Shown here: positions 26,081-34,834 of the stretch, piece by piece
How the letters are laid out: each line of letters opens with the position of its first letter
How positions within the stretch are numbered: the stretch's first letter is position 1
Assembly: GCF_003443735.1 (NCBI RefSeq)
Contig: NZ_CP031969.1
Span: 124,001-188,000, forward strand
Reading direction: 5' to 3'
Length of the DNA: 64,000 nt
DNA from: Streptomyces sp. CC0208
GTDB taxonomy: Bacteria > Actinomycetota > Actinomycetes > Streptomycetales > Streptomycetaceae
Position numbers and translations under genes: made by a program
The notes under the pieces: generated by a model
The model's database searches: none
Told to the model about the DNA's origin: nothing
What the model saw: the letters and a program-made list of their open reading frames with translations, nothing else

Positions 26081-27499
26081 TCAGGCGGCCTCCGTCGGCA
26101 GCCTTCCCGCGCTGATGGCGTCGACGAGCGCCTGGTGATCCCGTTCGTTCTGGTCGGCGTAGCGCTCGGCGAACGTGACCAGCGCCCGGTCGAAGGAGTC
26201 GCCGCCGCCCAGGTACGCGGCGATGGCGATGCGGTCGCCGGACCTGGCGTGAGCGCGGGCCAGGGTCACCCCGCACAGAGCGCCGAACGTACGCATGCCC
26301 CGCGGCACCATGTCCTCGGCCACGGCGACCCACTTCCAGTCCCGCAGCTGCCGTACGTAGAAGTCGCGGCGTCGGCCGTCGAGCCCTTCGACCCGTTCCC
26401 AGCCCAGGAAGATGTCGCTGGTGGCCTGCATCAGCCGCTGCCCGGACACGACCCTCTCGCCCTGGGTCGGGTACGCGGTGGGCCCGACGTGCGCTGCCAG
26501 CACCGACTCGTCGGCCTCCTTCGCCTGGAGGAACAGGGGGTCCTCGTCGTCCCGCCCCAGCAGGAGCACGATCCAGCAGCGCGTGCCGACACTGCCGACC
26601 CCGACGACCTTGCGCGCCATGTCGGCCACCCGGTACTGGTCCAGCAGGAACCGCCGGTCCGATTGCAGGGTCTTGCCGTAACGCTCGATCAACCGGGTTA
26701 TCTGCTGCTCGAGCTGGCCGCGCCGCTCGTCCGGCAGCAGGTCCTCGAGGCGGGTGATGAGCGGCGGATCAGGGGTGATACGGCGCTTGCCGTCGACGAC
26801 GACCGTGAGTTTGTCGAAGACCTGGAGGGTGTCGTGCGAACGCGCCTTGGCCAGGGCCTGCGTCCAGCGGTCACGGCCCCGCGCGGAGACGTCCTCACCG
26901 AACCGCTCCTCCACCCACTTCTCGTCGAACTGGGCGTACCAGACGGCCAGGTTGCCCATTCCGGCGAAGGCGCGCATGTTCTCGCGGTAGGAGCGCACGG
27001 TGGCCCGTACGATCGCGGCCCGCTCCTTGGTGCTGAAGCCGTTCGCCCGGCCGGCGATGACGAAACTGGCGGCCAGGCGTTTGACGTCCCACTCCCAGGG
27101 GCCCGGCAGCGTCTCGTCGAAGTCGTTGATGTCGAACATGAGGCGACGCTCGGGTGAGGCCAGCAGCCGGAAGTTCAACATGTGCGCGTCGCCGCACAGT
27201 TGGGTCCTGAAACCCGTCCTCGGCGTCTCCGCGAGATCCGACGCCATGATGGCGGCTGCTCCACGGTAGAACCGGAACGGTGACTCGGACATCCGCCCGT
27301 AGCGGACCGGTACGAGCTCGGGCAGCCGCGTCGCCGACTGCTCCCCGATGATCTCCAGCGGGTCCGGTCGTTTGGGCCCCGGAGCGAACTCGGCGTGGCT
27401 GGAGCGTGGGACGGCGGCCCGCGCCGCCTTGCCCAGCGCGGCCCGCTCCTGCGGGGTGCGGTGCCGCAACTCGCGGCCGTCCAGGTGGTTCTCTGTCAT
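26081..27499 (-). CDS. DUF2252 domain-containing protein
   Basis: 472-aa full-length DUF2252 protein, a family with a kinase-like fold and unknown substrate. Landmarks: FRFYRGAAAIMA, QLCGDAHMLNFRLLASPE, FDINDFDETLPGPWEWDVKR (kinase-like metal site) and GVGSVGTRCWIVLLLG. ATG at 27499 follows GGGAG by 8 nt. Often found with other general-stress genes in Streptomyces, matching its debris-rich neighbours here. Confidence 0.92.
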   Translation of the reverse strand: MTENHLDGRELRHRTPQERAALGKAARAAVPRSSHAEFAPGPKRPDPLEIIGEQSATRLPELVPVRYGRMSESPFRFYRGAAAIMASDLAETPRTGFRTQLCGDAHMLNFRLLASPERRLMFDINDFDETLPGPWEWDVKRLAASFVIAGRANGFSTKERAAIVRATVRSYRENMRAFAGMGNLAVWYAQFDEKWVEERFGEDVSARGRDRWTQALAKARSHDTLQVFDKLTVVVDGKRRITPDPPLITRLEDLLPDERRGQLEQQITRLIERYGKTLQSDRRFLLDQYRVADMARKVVGVGSVGTRCWIVLLLGRDDEDPLFLQAKEADESVLAAHVGPTAYPTQGERVVSGQRLMQATSDIFLGWERVEGLDGRRRDFYVRQLRDWKWVAVAEDMVPRGMRTFGALCGVTLARAHARSGDRIAIAAYLGGGDSFDRALVTFAERYADQNERDHQALVDAISAGRLPTEAA

Positions 27500-27620
27500 G
27501 ACAGCGGCTCCCGGGGATGGCCGCCTCCGCGCCTACGGGGACGACGGGCAGTCAGTTGTGGGATGCCCGCTCCGAAGTGCCCGCCGACCGCGTGCCGTGT
27601 GGTGGCCGGAACCGCGGCCG

Positions 27621-27685
27621 GCGCAACCGGGCACCGTTCTCGGAGCGTGCGACCAGCGCAACCGGGCACCGGCTTCGGAGCGTGC
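27621..27685. repeat. 30-bp imperfect direct repeat, two copies
   Basis: Copies at 27621-27650 and 27656-27685 begin GCGCAACCGGGCACCG and end CGGAGCGTGC, separated by 5 bp. The duplicated block lies just upstream of the DUF2252 gene (minus strand). Confidence 0.75.
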
Positions 27686-27700
27686 TCCGTCCTCGCCGTG

Positions 27701-27790
27701 CTCGCGGTCCTTGTGCTCGCGGTCCTTGTGCTCGCGGTCCTTGTGCTCGCGGTCCTTGTGCTCGCGGTCCTTGTGCCTGCGGTCCTTGTG
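27701..27790. repeat. 15-bp tandem repeat, six copies
   Basis: Unit CTCGCGGTCCTTGTG: five exact copies from 27701 to 27775 and a sixth with CCTG for CTCG. In one minus-strand frame it would encode (HKDRE)n and on the plus strand (LAVLV)n; neither sits in a convincing gene. It occupies the 392-bp gap between DUF2252 and the coiled-coil membrane protein gene. Confidence 0.9.
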
Positions 27791-27891
27791 CCTGCGGGAC
27801 GGCCGGTTCACGGGCTTCCGCATTCAACGTATCCCCTGAGGAGGCACCCGGCGAGCCGAGTCAGGGGCGGCTGGACACCCGACGAGCCCAG

Positions 27892-29235
27892 TCAGTGCGC
27901 GGCTGCGGCCCCCGCGTCCGCGCCGGAGGACCGGGTGGAACCGTCGTGATCCAGGAACTCGCGGATCGCGAAGGCCGCCAACGTGATCACCGCCGTCCAC
28001 ACCACGACCGCCGTGGTGGGGTAGGTCCAGGTGAACAGGACGATCGCCGCCACCACCAGGATGACCACTCCGATCCAGCGCTTGAAGCGATGGACGAACC
28101 GGCCGACCGCCCCGAGCCGAAGGCCCGCCGAGGTTGTCACCTCGCGCAGCGCGCCGATGCTCCTGCGGCAGCCCGTGCGCGTGACGACGGCGATCCGGGA
28201 CGGGCCGGCGAGGAAGGCGCCGACAGCGGTGAACAGGGCGACCGCGGCGAGGGCACGGATACCGGCCCGCAGGAACTTGACCAGGGCGTCGTACACGGAT
28301 CCCGCGGCGGCCTCGGAGACGCCGGACGGCAGATGATTGAGGTAGACGTCGCGGAAAACGGTGAGGCCGATGCCGAGGATCAGCATGGCGGCGAACACCG
28401 CCAGGGCAGCCCCGATCAGCGCGTGCCGACGGTTGAACGCCACGTACACCCCCGCGGCCGCGATCAGCAGTGCGATGACGGGCAGCCAGCCGCCGAGGAT
28501 CTCGAGCACTCTCACATAGGTCCTGATCTTGCCGATGTCCTTCGACGCGAACACCACGAAGTTCGTGTGGACGGCCGGGATCTTGGCTGCGGGCGTGAAG
28601 CCGGCGGCGACCAGCTGGTCCTTGACCTCGGCGACGATCGGACCCAGGTCGACGACGACCTGGTTGTTCTCCACCTTGACCGTGCCGTCCGCCTCGCCGG
28701 TCAGGGCCTTGTCCAGCGCCGCGTGCGCCCTGCGGTTGCCGTTCACCCAGACCGTCTCGAAGGCACTGCTGGTGACCACCCGCTCCACCGTGCCGCTGAC
28801 CAGCTGCTTGAGGCCGCTCTCGATCGGGCCGTCCAGATTGCCCAGCAGCTTGGCCGCCTGCGGCGGAACACCCTTCGCCGAGGCCGCGTCCGTGAGCTGT
28901 TGCACCAGCGCGTCCACGTCGATCTGGGCCAGTACGGCGGCGCTGATCCGGTTGGTGGCCGCCTTCTGCACATCCGGGTCACTGGCCAGCGGGCCGACGG
29001 TCGCCACGTAGCGGTCCGTGTCCTGCACGATGCTGTTCGCCCACACCGCGACTACGGACAGCATCGCCAGCAGCGCGGCGAGCAGGATCAGCACGACCGA
29101 GCCGAGCGAACGGAACGGGTGGTGCCGCGGCGCGCGGGGCGGCCCGGCGCTCTCCAGGGCGTGGACCCGCTGGCGCAGTTCGGCCAGTTCACCGCGCTCT
29201 TTGGCCGAGAGCTGTTCGTCACCGCTAGCACTCAT
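27892..29235 (-). CDS. Integral membrane protein with N-terminal coiled coil (447 aa)
   Basis: N-terminal heptad-rich segment (SAKERGELAELRQRVHALES, residues 9-28), then TM1 (SLGSVVLILLAALLAMLSVVAV, about 43-65). A large extracytoplasmic domain follows (about 70-245, with VGPLASDPDVQKA and VDALVQQLTDAA). Further helices are WLPVIALLIAAAGVYVA, GAALAVFAAMLILGIGL, ALAAVALFTAVGAFLAG and paired C-terminal helices (VVILVVAAIVLF, VVVWTAVITLAAFAI). The architecture is known in actinobacteria but has no named function. ATG 29235 begins the coiled coil; upstream residues are not protein-like. Confidence 0.8.
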   Translation of the reverse strand: MSASGDEQLSAKERGELAELRQRVHALESAGPPRAPRHHPFRSLGSVVLILLAALLAMLSVVAVWANSIVQDTDRYVATVGPLASDPDVQKAATNRISAAVLAQIDVDALVQQLTDAASAKGVPPQAAKLLGNLDGPIESGLKQLVSGTVERVVTSSAFETVWVNGNRRAHAALDKALTGEADGTVKVENNQVVVDLGPIVAEVKDQLVAAGFTPAAKIPAVHTNFVVFASKDIGKIRTYVRVLEILGGWLPVIALLIAAAGVYVAFNRRHALIGAALAVFAAMLILGIGLTVFRDVYLNHLPSGVSEAAAGSVYDALVKFLRAGIRALAAVALFTAVGAFLAGPSRIAVVTRTGCRRSIGALREVTTSAGLRLGAVGRFVHRFKRWIGVVILVVAAIVLFTWTYPTTAVVVWTAVITLAAFAIREFLDHDGSTRSSGADAGAAAAH

Positions 29236-29403
29236 GGTGACCAGCACAGATGCCCGCCGTGGAGCGCGCCACCCGGGTGAACCGGGCGGGTGAAGGGCGC
29301 ACCGAGGTGCGAGGGCCACGCTCCGGTCTGCAAGTGGGACAGGGGAGCTCCGAGGGTGGCAGCCACGCGAGGGAAAACAGCCACGAGCACCAGAGGTGAC
29401 ACC

Positions 29404-29478
29404 GTGAGCGACGAATTCGAAGACGTGGGCACCATCGTCTATCTGGTCGTCGTCGAGTTCCCCGGTAAGTGCCCGTCC
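29404..29478 (+). pseudogene. DUF6325-like N-terminal remnant
   Basis: From GTG 29404: MSDEFEDVGTIVYLVVVEFPG, the start of DUF6325 proteins (xxIGPIDYLVVEFPGNRMTG), after which similarity stops at about 29465 and the frame runs on as low-complexity text to 29748. Short match, so tentative. 29480-29880 contains no other supported gene. Confidence 0.4.
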
Positions 29479-29888
29479 CTGATCCCTGCCGAGAGGTGTG
29501 TCGTCATCCGTAGCCTTGCGTGGTGGCCGGAGTCGGCGGCAGACGGCTCGGGCGGATCTGCCCGCACGAGGTGGCCGGCTGAGGCCGGATACCGTGCGGT
29601 GCGAAGTGGATTGCTGGGTCGGGACGCCGCTCGGATGCGGTGTATGGCTCGCCGCGATGCCGTACGAGGGCCTGGCGCGAAACGGCGGTCGGCGGTCGCG
29701 GAAGGGTCACCCTGCCGGCTGCGCGAACGCCTCACCAACATCTTCTGAAGCTGCATCAACTACCTTGCCGTAAGCCTTGTTTGGCTGGCATCCAGAGATC
29801 CACTCATCGTCCTGCCCCAGCGCTGGGTGGAGGGTAGGGCACAAGAGGGCCGTGGAATGCCGGGGACGTTACGGAAGTTGATCACAGC

Positions 29889-30347
29889 ATGACTCAAGGA
29901 CCAGCGCCTCGCTCCCTGTCCAACGAAGCCCTCTCCGATCTGCTCGCCAGGCAGCAGTTCGGGACCCTCGCCACTGTCAAGCAAAGTGGCCATCCACACC
30001 TGACCACAATGCTCTACAGCTGGGACCCCGAGGCCCGCATCGTGAGGCTGTCCACCACGGCCGACCGCATCAAGGTCAAGCACTTGCAGCGCAACCCGCG
30101 CGCGGCGCTGCATGTGCAGGGTGACGACGTCTGGTCGTTCGCCGTCGCCGAGGGCACGGCGGAGGCTTCCGAGCTCACTACGGTTCCAGGCGACGCGGTC
30201 GGGCGGGAACTGCTCGCGATGATCCCGACGGCCGCGAAGCCGGAGGACGAAGATGCGTTCCTCAACCAGTTGGTCGCCGAGCGCAGGATCGTCATTCGGT
30301 TGAGGGTGGAGCGGCTATACGGGACGGCCTTGGATATCAACGGCTAG
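29889..30347 (+). CDS. PPOX class flavin/F420-dependent oxidoreductase
   Basis: 152-aa split-barrel protein of the pyridoxamine-5'-phosphate-oxidase-like superfamily. LLARQQFGTLATVKQSGHPHL and VRLSTTADRIKVKHLQRNPRAAL are the standard beta-barrel and cofactor-phosphate-binding segments of the actinobacterial TIGR-type PPOX group, many of which use F420. The DDVWSFAVAEGTAE strand and C-terminal helices complete the fold. Full length. ATG follows GGAAG. Confidence 0.88.
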   Translation: MTQGPAPRSLSNEALSDLLARQQFGTLATVKQSGHPHLTTMLYSWDPEARIVRLSTTADRIKVKHLQRNPRAALHVQGDDVWSFAVAEGTAEASELTTVPGDAVGRELLAMIPTAAKPEDEDAFLNQLVAERRIVIRLRVERLYGTALDING

Positions 30348-30753
30348 GAGGCGACCCTGCTCGTCATAGCCATTCGTTGATGGCTGCAACCAGCACGGTC
30401 GCGTGGTAGCGGAGCCTGTTCCAATGCCGGTGCCGGTGCCGGTGCCGGTGCGCACGGCGTGCAACAAGTGGCCGCAGTTCGCGACCTCCCCCGGTTCTCG
30501 ACCGTGGTACGCGCCGCCGACCAGCTCCGACCCACCGTGACCGCCCCGACCATCGGTTACGGGCAAGGCTCGGCGCGCCGCAAGACACAGCTCCATCGCG
30601 GCGCAGCACCTGCTGGCCCACCTCAGAAGGAGATCCCCGACACGCCCCCACGTGGGCGTCTCCGCCGAAGCACCTGAACTCCCCGTCGCCGTGACGTGAC
30701 GCGATGAGACGAGACGAGAATTATGTCGAGTGGGCCGCGCAGAGCCGCGGATC
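30348..30753. other. Gene-free region with TGCCGG repeat
   Basis: Contains four tandem TGCCGG units (30425-30448) and no supported gene on either strand. Confidence 0.45.
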
Positions 30754-30888
30754 TGTCTTCTCCTCGCGTTCGGTCAGAACCTGGAACAGGAGCTCACCGA
30801 CCCGGCGGGCCAGCTCCATGCAGCCCAACTCGTTTGGGCCGAGGAGATCGACGCGCCCGTATCGTGCGGTGGTCGTGGCAAGGAAAGC
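30754..30888 (-). mobile_element. IS21 IstB (ATP-binding helper) fragment
   Basis: Minus strand: FLATTTARYGRVDLLGPNELG, CMELARRVGELLFQVLTEREEK. This matches the Walker B region of IstB (ARYGRxDLLCIDELGYMELDRRGAELLFQVLTEREEK) nearly residue for residue, with the Walker B Asp changed to Asn and Cys-Ile lost. No Walker A, no IstA. 30890-31260 shows only a short CTTCCCATG triplication (30963-30990). Confidence 0.65.
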
Positions 30889-31280
30889 CACCCCGGCACC
30901 GGCAGCAGCGGCCGGATGGCAGCCCATTCCACATCTCCGCGAGTCCCGCTCATGGTCATACGCTTCCCATGCTTCCCATGCTTCCCCTGACCTGTGCCTT
31001 TCGTGCTCGCCATGACGAGGTGGCCCTGCTGACGTCCGGAGGTTTCGCGTCCGCCTTCTCCGGAGAGGGCATCGAGGCCCTGCCGCAGGCCGTGAACTCG
31101 GTGAGCTGACGGAGAGGGTGATCGCCCGTACCGGCGCTGTGACGAAGCCCTACCAGGGTGGCGCTGTCAGGTGAGGGCGCGCAGGAGGCGGCTGCCACGA
31201 CAGTCGCACACTCAGCGATCGCAGGCACGCACGCCGTCTGGCGCCAATCCATTCACATCCCACAGTTCTCAATATCAGAA

Positions 31281-31318
31281 CCAACATCTGTTGGATTTCT
31301 AGATCGGCCATTTCTAGA
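31281..31318. promoter_or_regulatory. Operator-like repeats before aldo/keto reductase genes
   Basis: CCAACATCTGTTGG (31281-31294: 6-bp arms around TC) is followed by two direct copies of TTTCTAGA (31296-31303 and 31311-31318). The region is clearly AT-richer than its surroundings and lies 60-100 bp before the GTG at 31380; it looks like a promoter with a repressor site. Confidence 0.5.
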
Positions 31319-31379
31319 GTGAGCACGCGACGTCACAGTGCACCGCGCACTCGCCAAGGCGTCCGGGAGGAGGAAACTC

Positions 31380-31759
31380 GTGCAGCATCGCATCCTCAGC
31401 GACCCGACCGTCTCCGCGATCGGCCCCGGCCGCCGACTTGGCGTCGACGCGGTCGATTGGCCCACACATTGCTCGGCGGTCGGCTCGTGTCGGTGCGGGA
31501 CCAGTTCTCGCCCGCCTTCCTCTCCAGCCGGCGAGAACTCGAGCACTGCACCAAGCTCGACCTCGCCTTCCTCCCCTGGCGCCCGCTCGACGGTATCGCG
31601 AACGCGATGGGCCTCGCGGAACGTCACCGCGCGATCCAGCAGGCCGCCGACGAGACTGGCACCAGTGTCACCGGTGTCCACCGAGTAACGCACGCCCGGG
31701 AGCTCGCGCTCGCGCCCGTCGCCGCCCCGCCCCCCAGTCACAGCGAAAGAGTCACATGA
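31380..31759 (+). pseudogene. Aldo/keto reductase with internal deletion and frameshift
   Basis: GTG 31380 follows a perfect GGGAGGAGG. The first codons give VQHRILSDPTVSAIG, the start of an aldo/keto reductase. Near 31465 the phase changes, and the text becomes LVSVRDQFSPAFLSSRRELE, AFLPWRPLDGI, and ELALAPVAAPPPS, which is the C-terminal third of the same family. About 130-180 residues, including the catalytic Tyr/Lys region, are missing. Its stop overlaps the next ATG (ATGA), preserving the operon with an intact reductase. Confidence 0.7.
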
Positions 31760-32688
31760 AGACCTTCATCCTGCCCGGCACCGACATGGTGGTTCCCAAC
31801 GTCGTCCTTGGGCTGATGCGTATCCAGGACATGACCGACGACGCGGTGCGCACGCTCGTGAACACTGCGCGCGACACCGGCATCACGTTCCTCGATCACG
31901 CCGACGTGTACGGCTCGGACGACCACGGTTGCGAGCGTCGGTTCGCTGAAGCCATGAAACTCAGCTCGTCGGAGCGTGAGCAGTTCGTCATTCAGTCGAA
32001 GGCCGGCATCGTCAAAGACGGGCCGTACTTCGACTTCTCTCATCACCACATCATCGAGTCGGTGAACGGTTCCCTCCAGGCACTGGGCACGGACTATCTC
32101 GACATCCTGCTGCTGCACCGTCCCGACGCTCTCGTCGAGCCGGAGGAGGTGGCCCGCGCCTTCGACGAGCTGTCGGCGGCCGGCAAAGTACGTGCCTTCG
32201 GCGTCTCCAACCAGACCCCCCGACAACTCGATCTGCTGCGCAAGCACGTGACGCAACCCATCGTGGCGAACCAGCTTCAGCTTTCGATCACTCACGCCCC
32301 GATGATCGCGCAGGGCGTCGCCGCGAATATGCAGGACCTCGATCAGTCGGTCGTACGAGACGACGGAATTGTCGACTACTGTCGCCTGCACGACATCACC
32401 ATTCAGGCGTGGTCGCCTTTCCAGGCCGGATTCTTCGACGGCCCGTTCCTCGGTTCCGAACGCTTCCCCGAGTTGAACGCAGTGATTGACCGGCTCAGCG
32501 ACAAATACAGTGTGCCGGCCGAGGCGATCGCGGTCGCCTGGATCACCCGTCATCCCGCGCAGATGCAGGTCGTGCTCGGCACGACCACGCCGGAACGCGT
32601 CACGGCCGCCGCACTCGGTTCCGACATCCCGCTCACCCGATCCGAGTGGTACGAACTGTTCCGCGCGGCCGGATACAAAGTGCCCTAG
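31756..32688 (+). CDS. Aldo/keto reductase (YdhF-like)
   Basis: 310-aa NADPH-dependent reductase. GLMRIQDMTDDAVRTLVNTA, then FLDHADVYG (catalytic Asp and Tyr), VIQSKAGI (catalytic Lys), the His in ILLLHRPD, and GVSNQTPRQL, IQAWSPFQAGF, VVLGTTTPERV in canonical order. Resembles the YdhF/AKR11-type oxidoreductases. It starts within the stop of the broken reductase upstream. A GTTGTCA/TGACAAC inverted repeat lies 33 nt past its stop. Confidence 0.9.
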   Translation: MKTFILPGTDMVVPNVVLGLMRIQDMTDDAVRTLVNTARDTGITFLDHADVYGSDDHGCERRFAEAMKLSSSEREQFVIQSKAGIVKDGPYFDFSHHHIIESVNGSLQALGTDYLDILLLHRPDALVEPEEVARAFDELSAAGKVRAFGVSNQTPRQLDLLRKHVTQPIVANQLQLSITHAPMIAQGVAANMQDLDQSVVRDDGIVDYCRLHDITIQAWSPFQAGFFDGPFLGSERFPELNAVIDRLSDKYSVPAEAIAVAWITRHPAQMQVVLGTTTPERVTAAALGSDIPLTRSEWYELFRAAGYKVP

Positions 32689-32720
32689 CCTCTGCCCCTT
32701 CCTGATGACCTTTCCGTTCG

Positions 32721-32738
32721 GTTGTCACGCCTGACAAC
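32721..32738. promoter_or_regulatory. Short inverted repeat after aldo/keto reductase
   Basis: GTTGTCA and TGACAAC, 7-bp arms with a 4-nt spacer. Could be a weak terminator for the reductase gene or an operator for the HEAT-repeat gene at 32947. Confidence 0.35.
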
Positions 32739-32946
32739 ACCGGATCCCCGCGTCGACGCCGTGGCCATGAGTGGCCCTGTGATTTCGTGGGGCTCCGGTG
32801 CACTTCTCGTGACCCGGTCCCCTTCTCTACGGCTCCTGGCCGGCCGCGCGGCCGCGCCACTGCGTCATGCGAGCGCGAGGGTGGGCGAATGACGCAGGCC
32901 TCCGTCGGCGCAACCTCCCGCCGGTTCGGCAGTCTTAGTTCACGGG

Positions 32947-34488
32947 GTGCGCATGACGACGGAACATCAGGTTGCCTTCTTCCTGAGGGAGCTGGAGACG
33001 GGCGACACCTGGCGACGTGCGGCAGCGGCGAAGGGGCTCGGCAAAACGGGAGCCGCCGAGCACGCGGTGGTGCTCGTCCGGGCGGCCACCGACCCCGCGC
33101 CCGAGGTGCGGGAAGGCGCGGCGGTGGGCCTGGGCAGGCTGGGGGTCTCCGCGGGCCTGGCGGAGACCCTGTCCACGCTGATGGACGACGACGATCCGTG
33201 GGTACGCAGGAAAGCCTCTCTGGCGTCCATCCGGCTCGGGCTGCGCGATCGCGAGGTCGTCAACGCCTATGGACGACTGCTCGGCGATCCGGACTATCAC
33301 CTGCGCATCAACGCCTTGGAGGCGTTGCGAGAGCTGGGCGTGCCCGGTGATGGTCCCGCGCTCGTACGACTGATGGGTGATCCGATACCTGGCGTCCGGG
33401 ATCGGGCGCACGCCATGGTCTTGGAGTTCAGGGAGGCCCCGGACATCGAGGCGGAGGTGGTCCGGACGGCTCTGTGTGGCGAGGACGATGCCCGCGTGCT
33501 CGCCCTGTGGATGCTGCCGGACCAGCACGTCGACCGGCTGCTGCCGTCGCTGCTGAAGGATCTGACCGGCGGCCCCTCCACCGAGGTGCGCTGCGCCGTG
33601 GTTTTCCGACTGACACGCGTGAAGCGCCCAGAGGTGCGAGACGCGCTGTTCGCTGCCCTGGAGGCGGAGCGGGACCCGAAGGTGGCGTCACACCTGCTGT
33701 TCCTGCTCCAGCGATCGCGTGACGAACGGCTGCTCGGTCCGGCCTCGCGCTGGCTGAGCGACGAGCGGGCGGGACCATCAGCCGCCGCTGCTCTGGCGGC
33801 TGTCGGCGGCAAGTCAGCCACGAGGCTCCTGCGGGCTCAGCTCACCGATCCGACAACGGCCCCCGGTACGCTCGCTGCAGCAGCAACGGCCTACGGCGAT
33901 ATGGGCAGATGGGATGCCGTGTGGCTGCTGCTGCCCCTGCTGGACCATGCCCGGCCCGAGGTGTACGAAGGTGCGCTGCGCGGCCTCGACGCCCTGGCCG
34001 ACGCCGGGTTCCGGCCGTGGGAACGCGCGGCAGTCGCCCGGAGGCTGGTGGCCCGCCTCGGCCTCAACAGCACCCTGGTCGGCGTGGCAGAAAGAGTCCT
34101 CACGGGCCTGACGGAAGCCCTGCCCGGTCTGCGGAAACTGGTGGACCGGACCACCTCACCCATGGTCCGAGCCGCCGCGCTCGCACTCCTGGACCCGCAC
34201 AACGCGACGGACGCCGGCACCCCGCACGATCTGCCGCTCTTCGTGCGGCACTTGGACGACGAGAACACGTGGGTGCGCAAGACCGCCGCCGAGGGGATCG
34301 CCCACTGGGTGGAGGAGACGGGCACACTCCCCCCGGGCGAGGAGCGGCTGCGCGACCGGCTCACCGCCCTGGACTCGGATCCATCCGAATTCGTACGCGA
34401 GGCGGCGGCCCAGGCGCTGCGGGCCCTGGACGACTGGTGCGGGGCTGCGGGCGGCGGACCCAGGGGATGTCATCCTCCGGGTCCGTGA
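32947..34488 (+). CDS. HEAT-repeat protein (513 aa)
   Basis: All-alpha scaffold of tandem HEAT/PBS-lyase-type repeats of about 30 residues. Typical units are RRAAAAKGLGKTG, PEVREGAAVGLGRLG, PWVRRKASLASIRLG, IPGVRDRAHAMV, TWVRKTAAEGIAHW and EFVREAAAQALRALDDW. No catalytic domain. Start is GTG 32947 or ATG 32953. It lies 346 bp upstream of the MoxR-VWA locus on the same strand, so a protein-interaction role with that system is possible but unproven. Confidence 0.82.
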   Translation: MRMTTEHQVAFFLRELETGDTWRRAAAAKGLGKTGAAEHAVVLVRAATDPAPEVREGAAVGLGRLGVSAGLAETLSTLMDDDDPWVRRKASLASIRLGLRDREVVNAYGRLLGDPDYHLRINALEALRELGVPGDGPALVRLMGDPIPGVRDRAHAMVLEFREAPDIEAEVVRTALCGEDDARVLALWMLPDQHVDRLLPSLLKDLTGGPSTEVRCAVVFRLTRVKRPEVRDALFAALEAERDPKVASHLLFLLQRSRDERLLGPASRWLSDERAGPSAAAALAAVGGKSATRLLRAQLTDPTTAPGTLAAAATAYGDMGRWDAVWLLLPLLDHARPEVYEGALRGLDALADAGFRPWERAAVARRLVARLGLNSTLVGVAERVLTGLTEALPGLRKLVDRTTSPMVRAAALALLDPHNATDAGTPHDLPLFVRHLDDENTWVRKTAAEGIAHWVEETGTLPPGEERLRDRLTALDSDPSEFVREAAAQALRALDDWCGAAGGGPRGCHPPGP

Positions 34489-34834
34489 CCCGGCCCAAGC
34501 TTCGGGCTTGCTCGCCAGGGCGACCACCACGCACTGCGTCTCCGGCAAGAAGTCGCACGACAGCACCCCGTCGCGCTCCGACAACCCACCACCGCCTGGC
34601 CGAAACCGCATGGTCGGACGTCAGCCTCCATAGCTCTGTCCGCGCCGTGCAAAACCTCGGACACACGCGCCCAGCGGGCCCGTCATCCCGGACTGCGGGA
34701 GCTCCGCTCCCCGCACCCACCACCGATTGTCAGTGATCGCCGCTAACGTTCCTCACATCGTCGCACTGACGCCGGGGCGTAACCGGCTGAACTGTGCTTT
34801 CTTCTTGCTGACTTGATGGCGAAGGCGGGGACTC
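34489..34834. other. Leader region of the MoxR-VWA locus
   Basis: 346 bp without a supported gene. A minus-strand frame (LSCDFLPETQCVVVALA near 34520-34570) is suggestive of a broken enzyme but too short to name. AT-richer sequence at 34725-34830 probably holds the promoter. Confidence 0.4.

Noticed and set aside
27533..27823. Minus-strand 96-aa ORF with HKDREHKDRE repeats as a real gene
   Set aside because: No ribosome-binding site or conserved flanking sequence; the repeats explain the open frame. Reported as a repeat.
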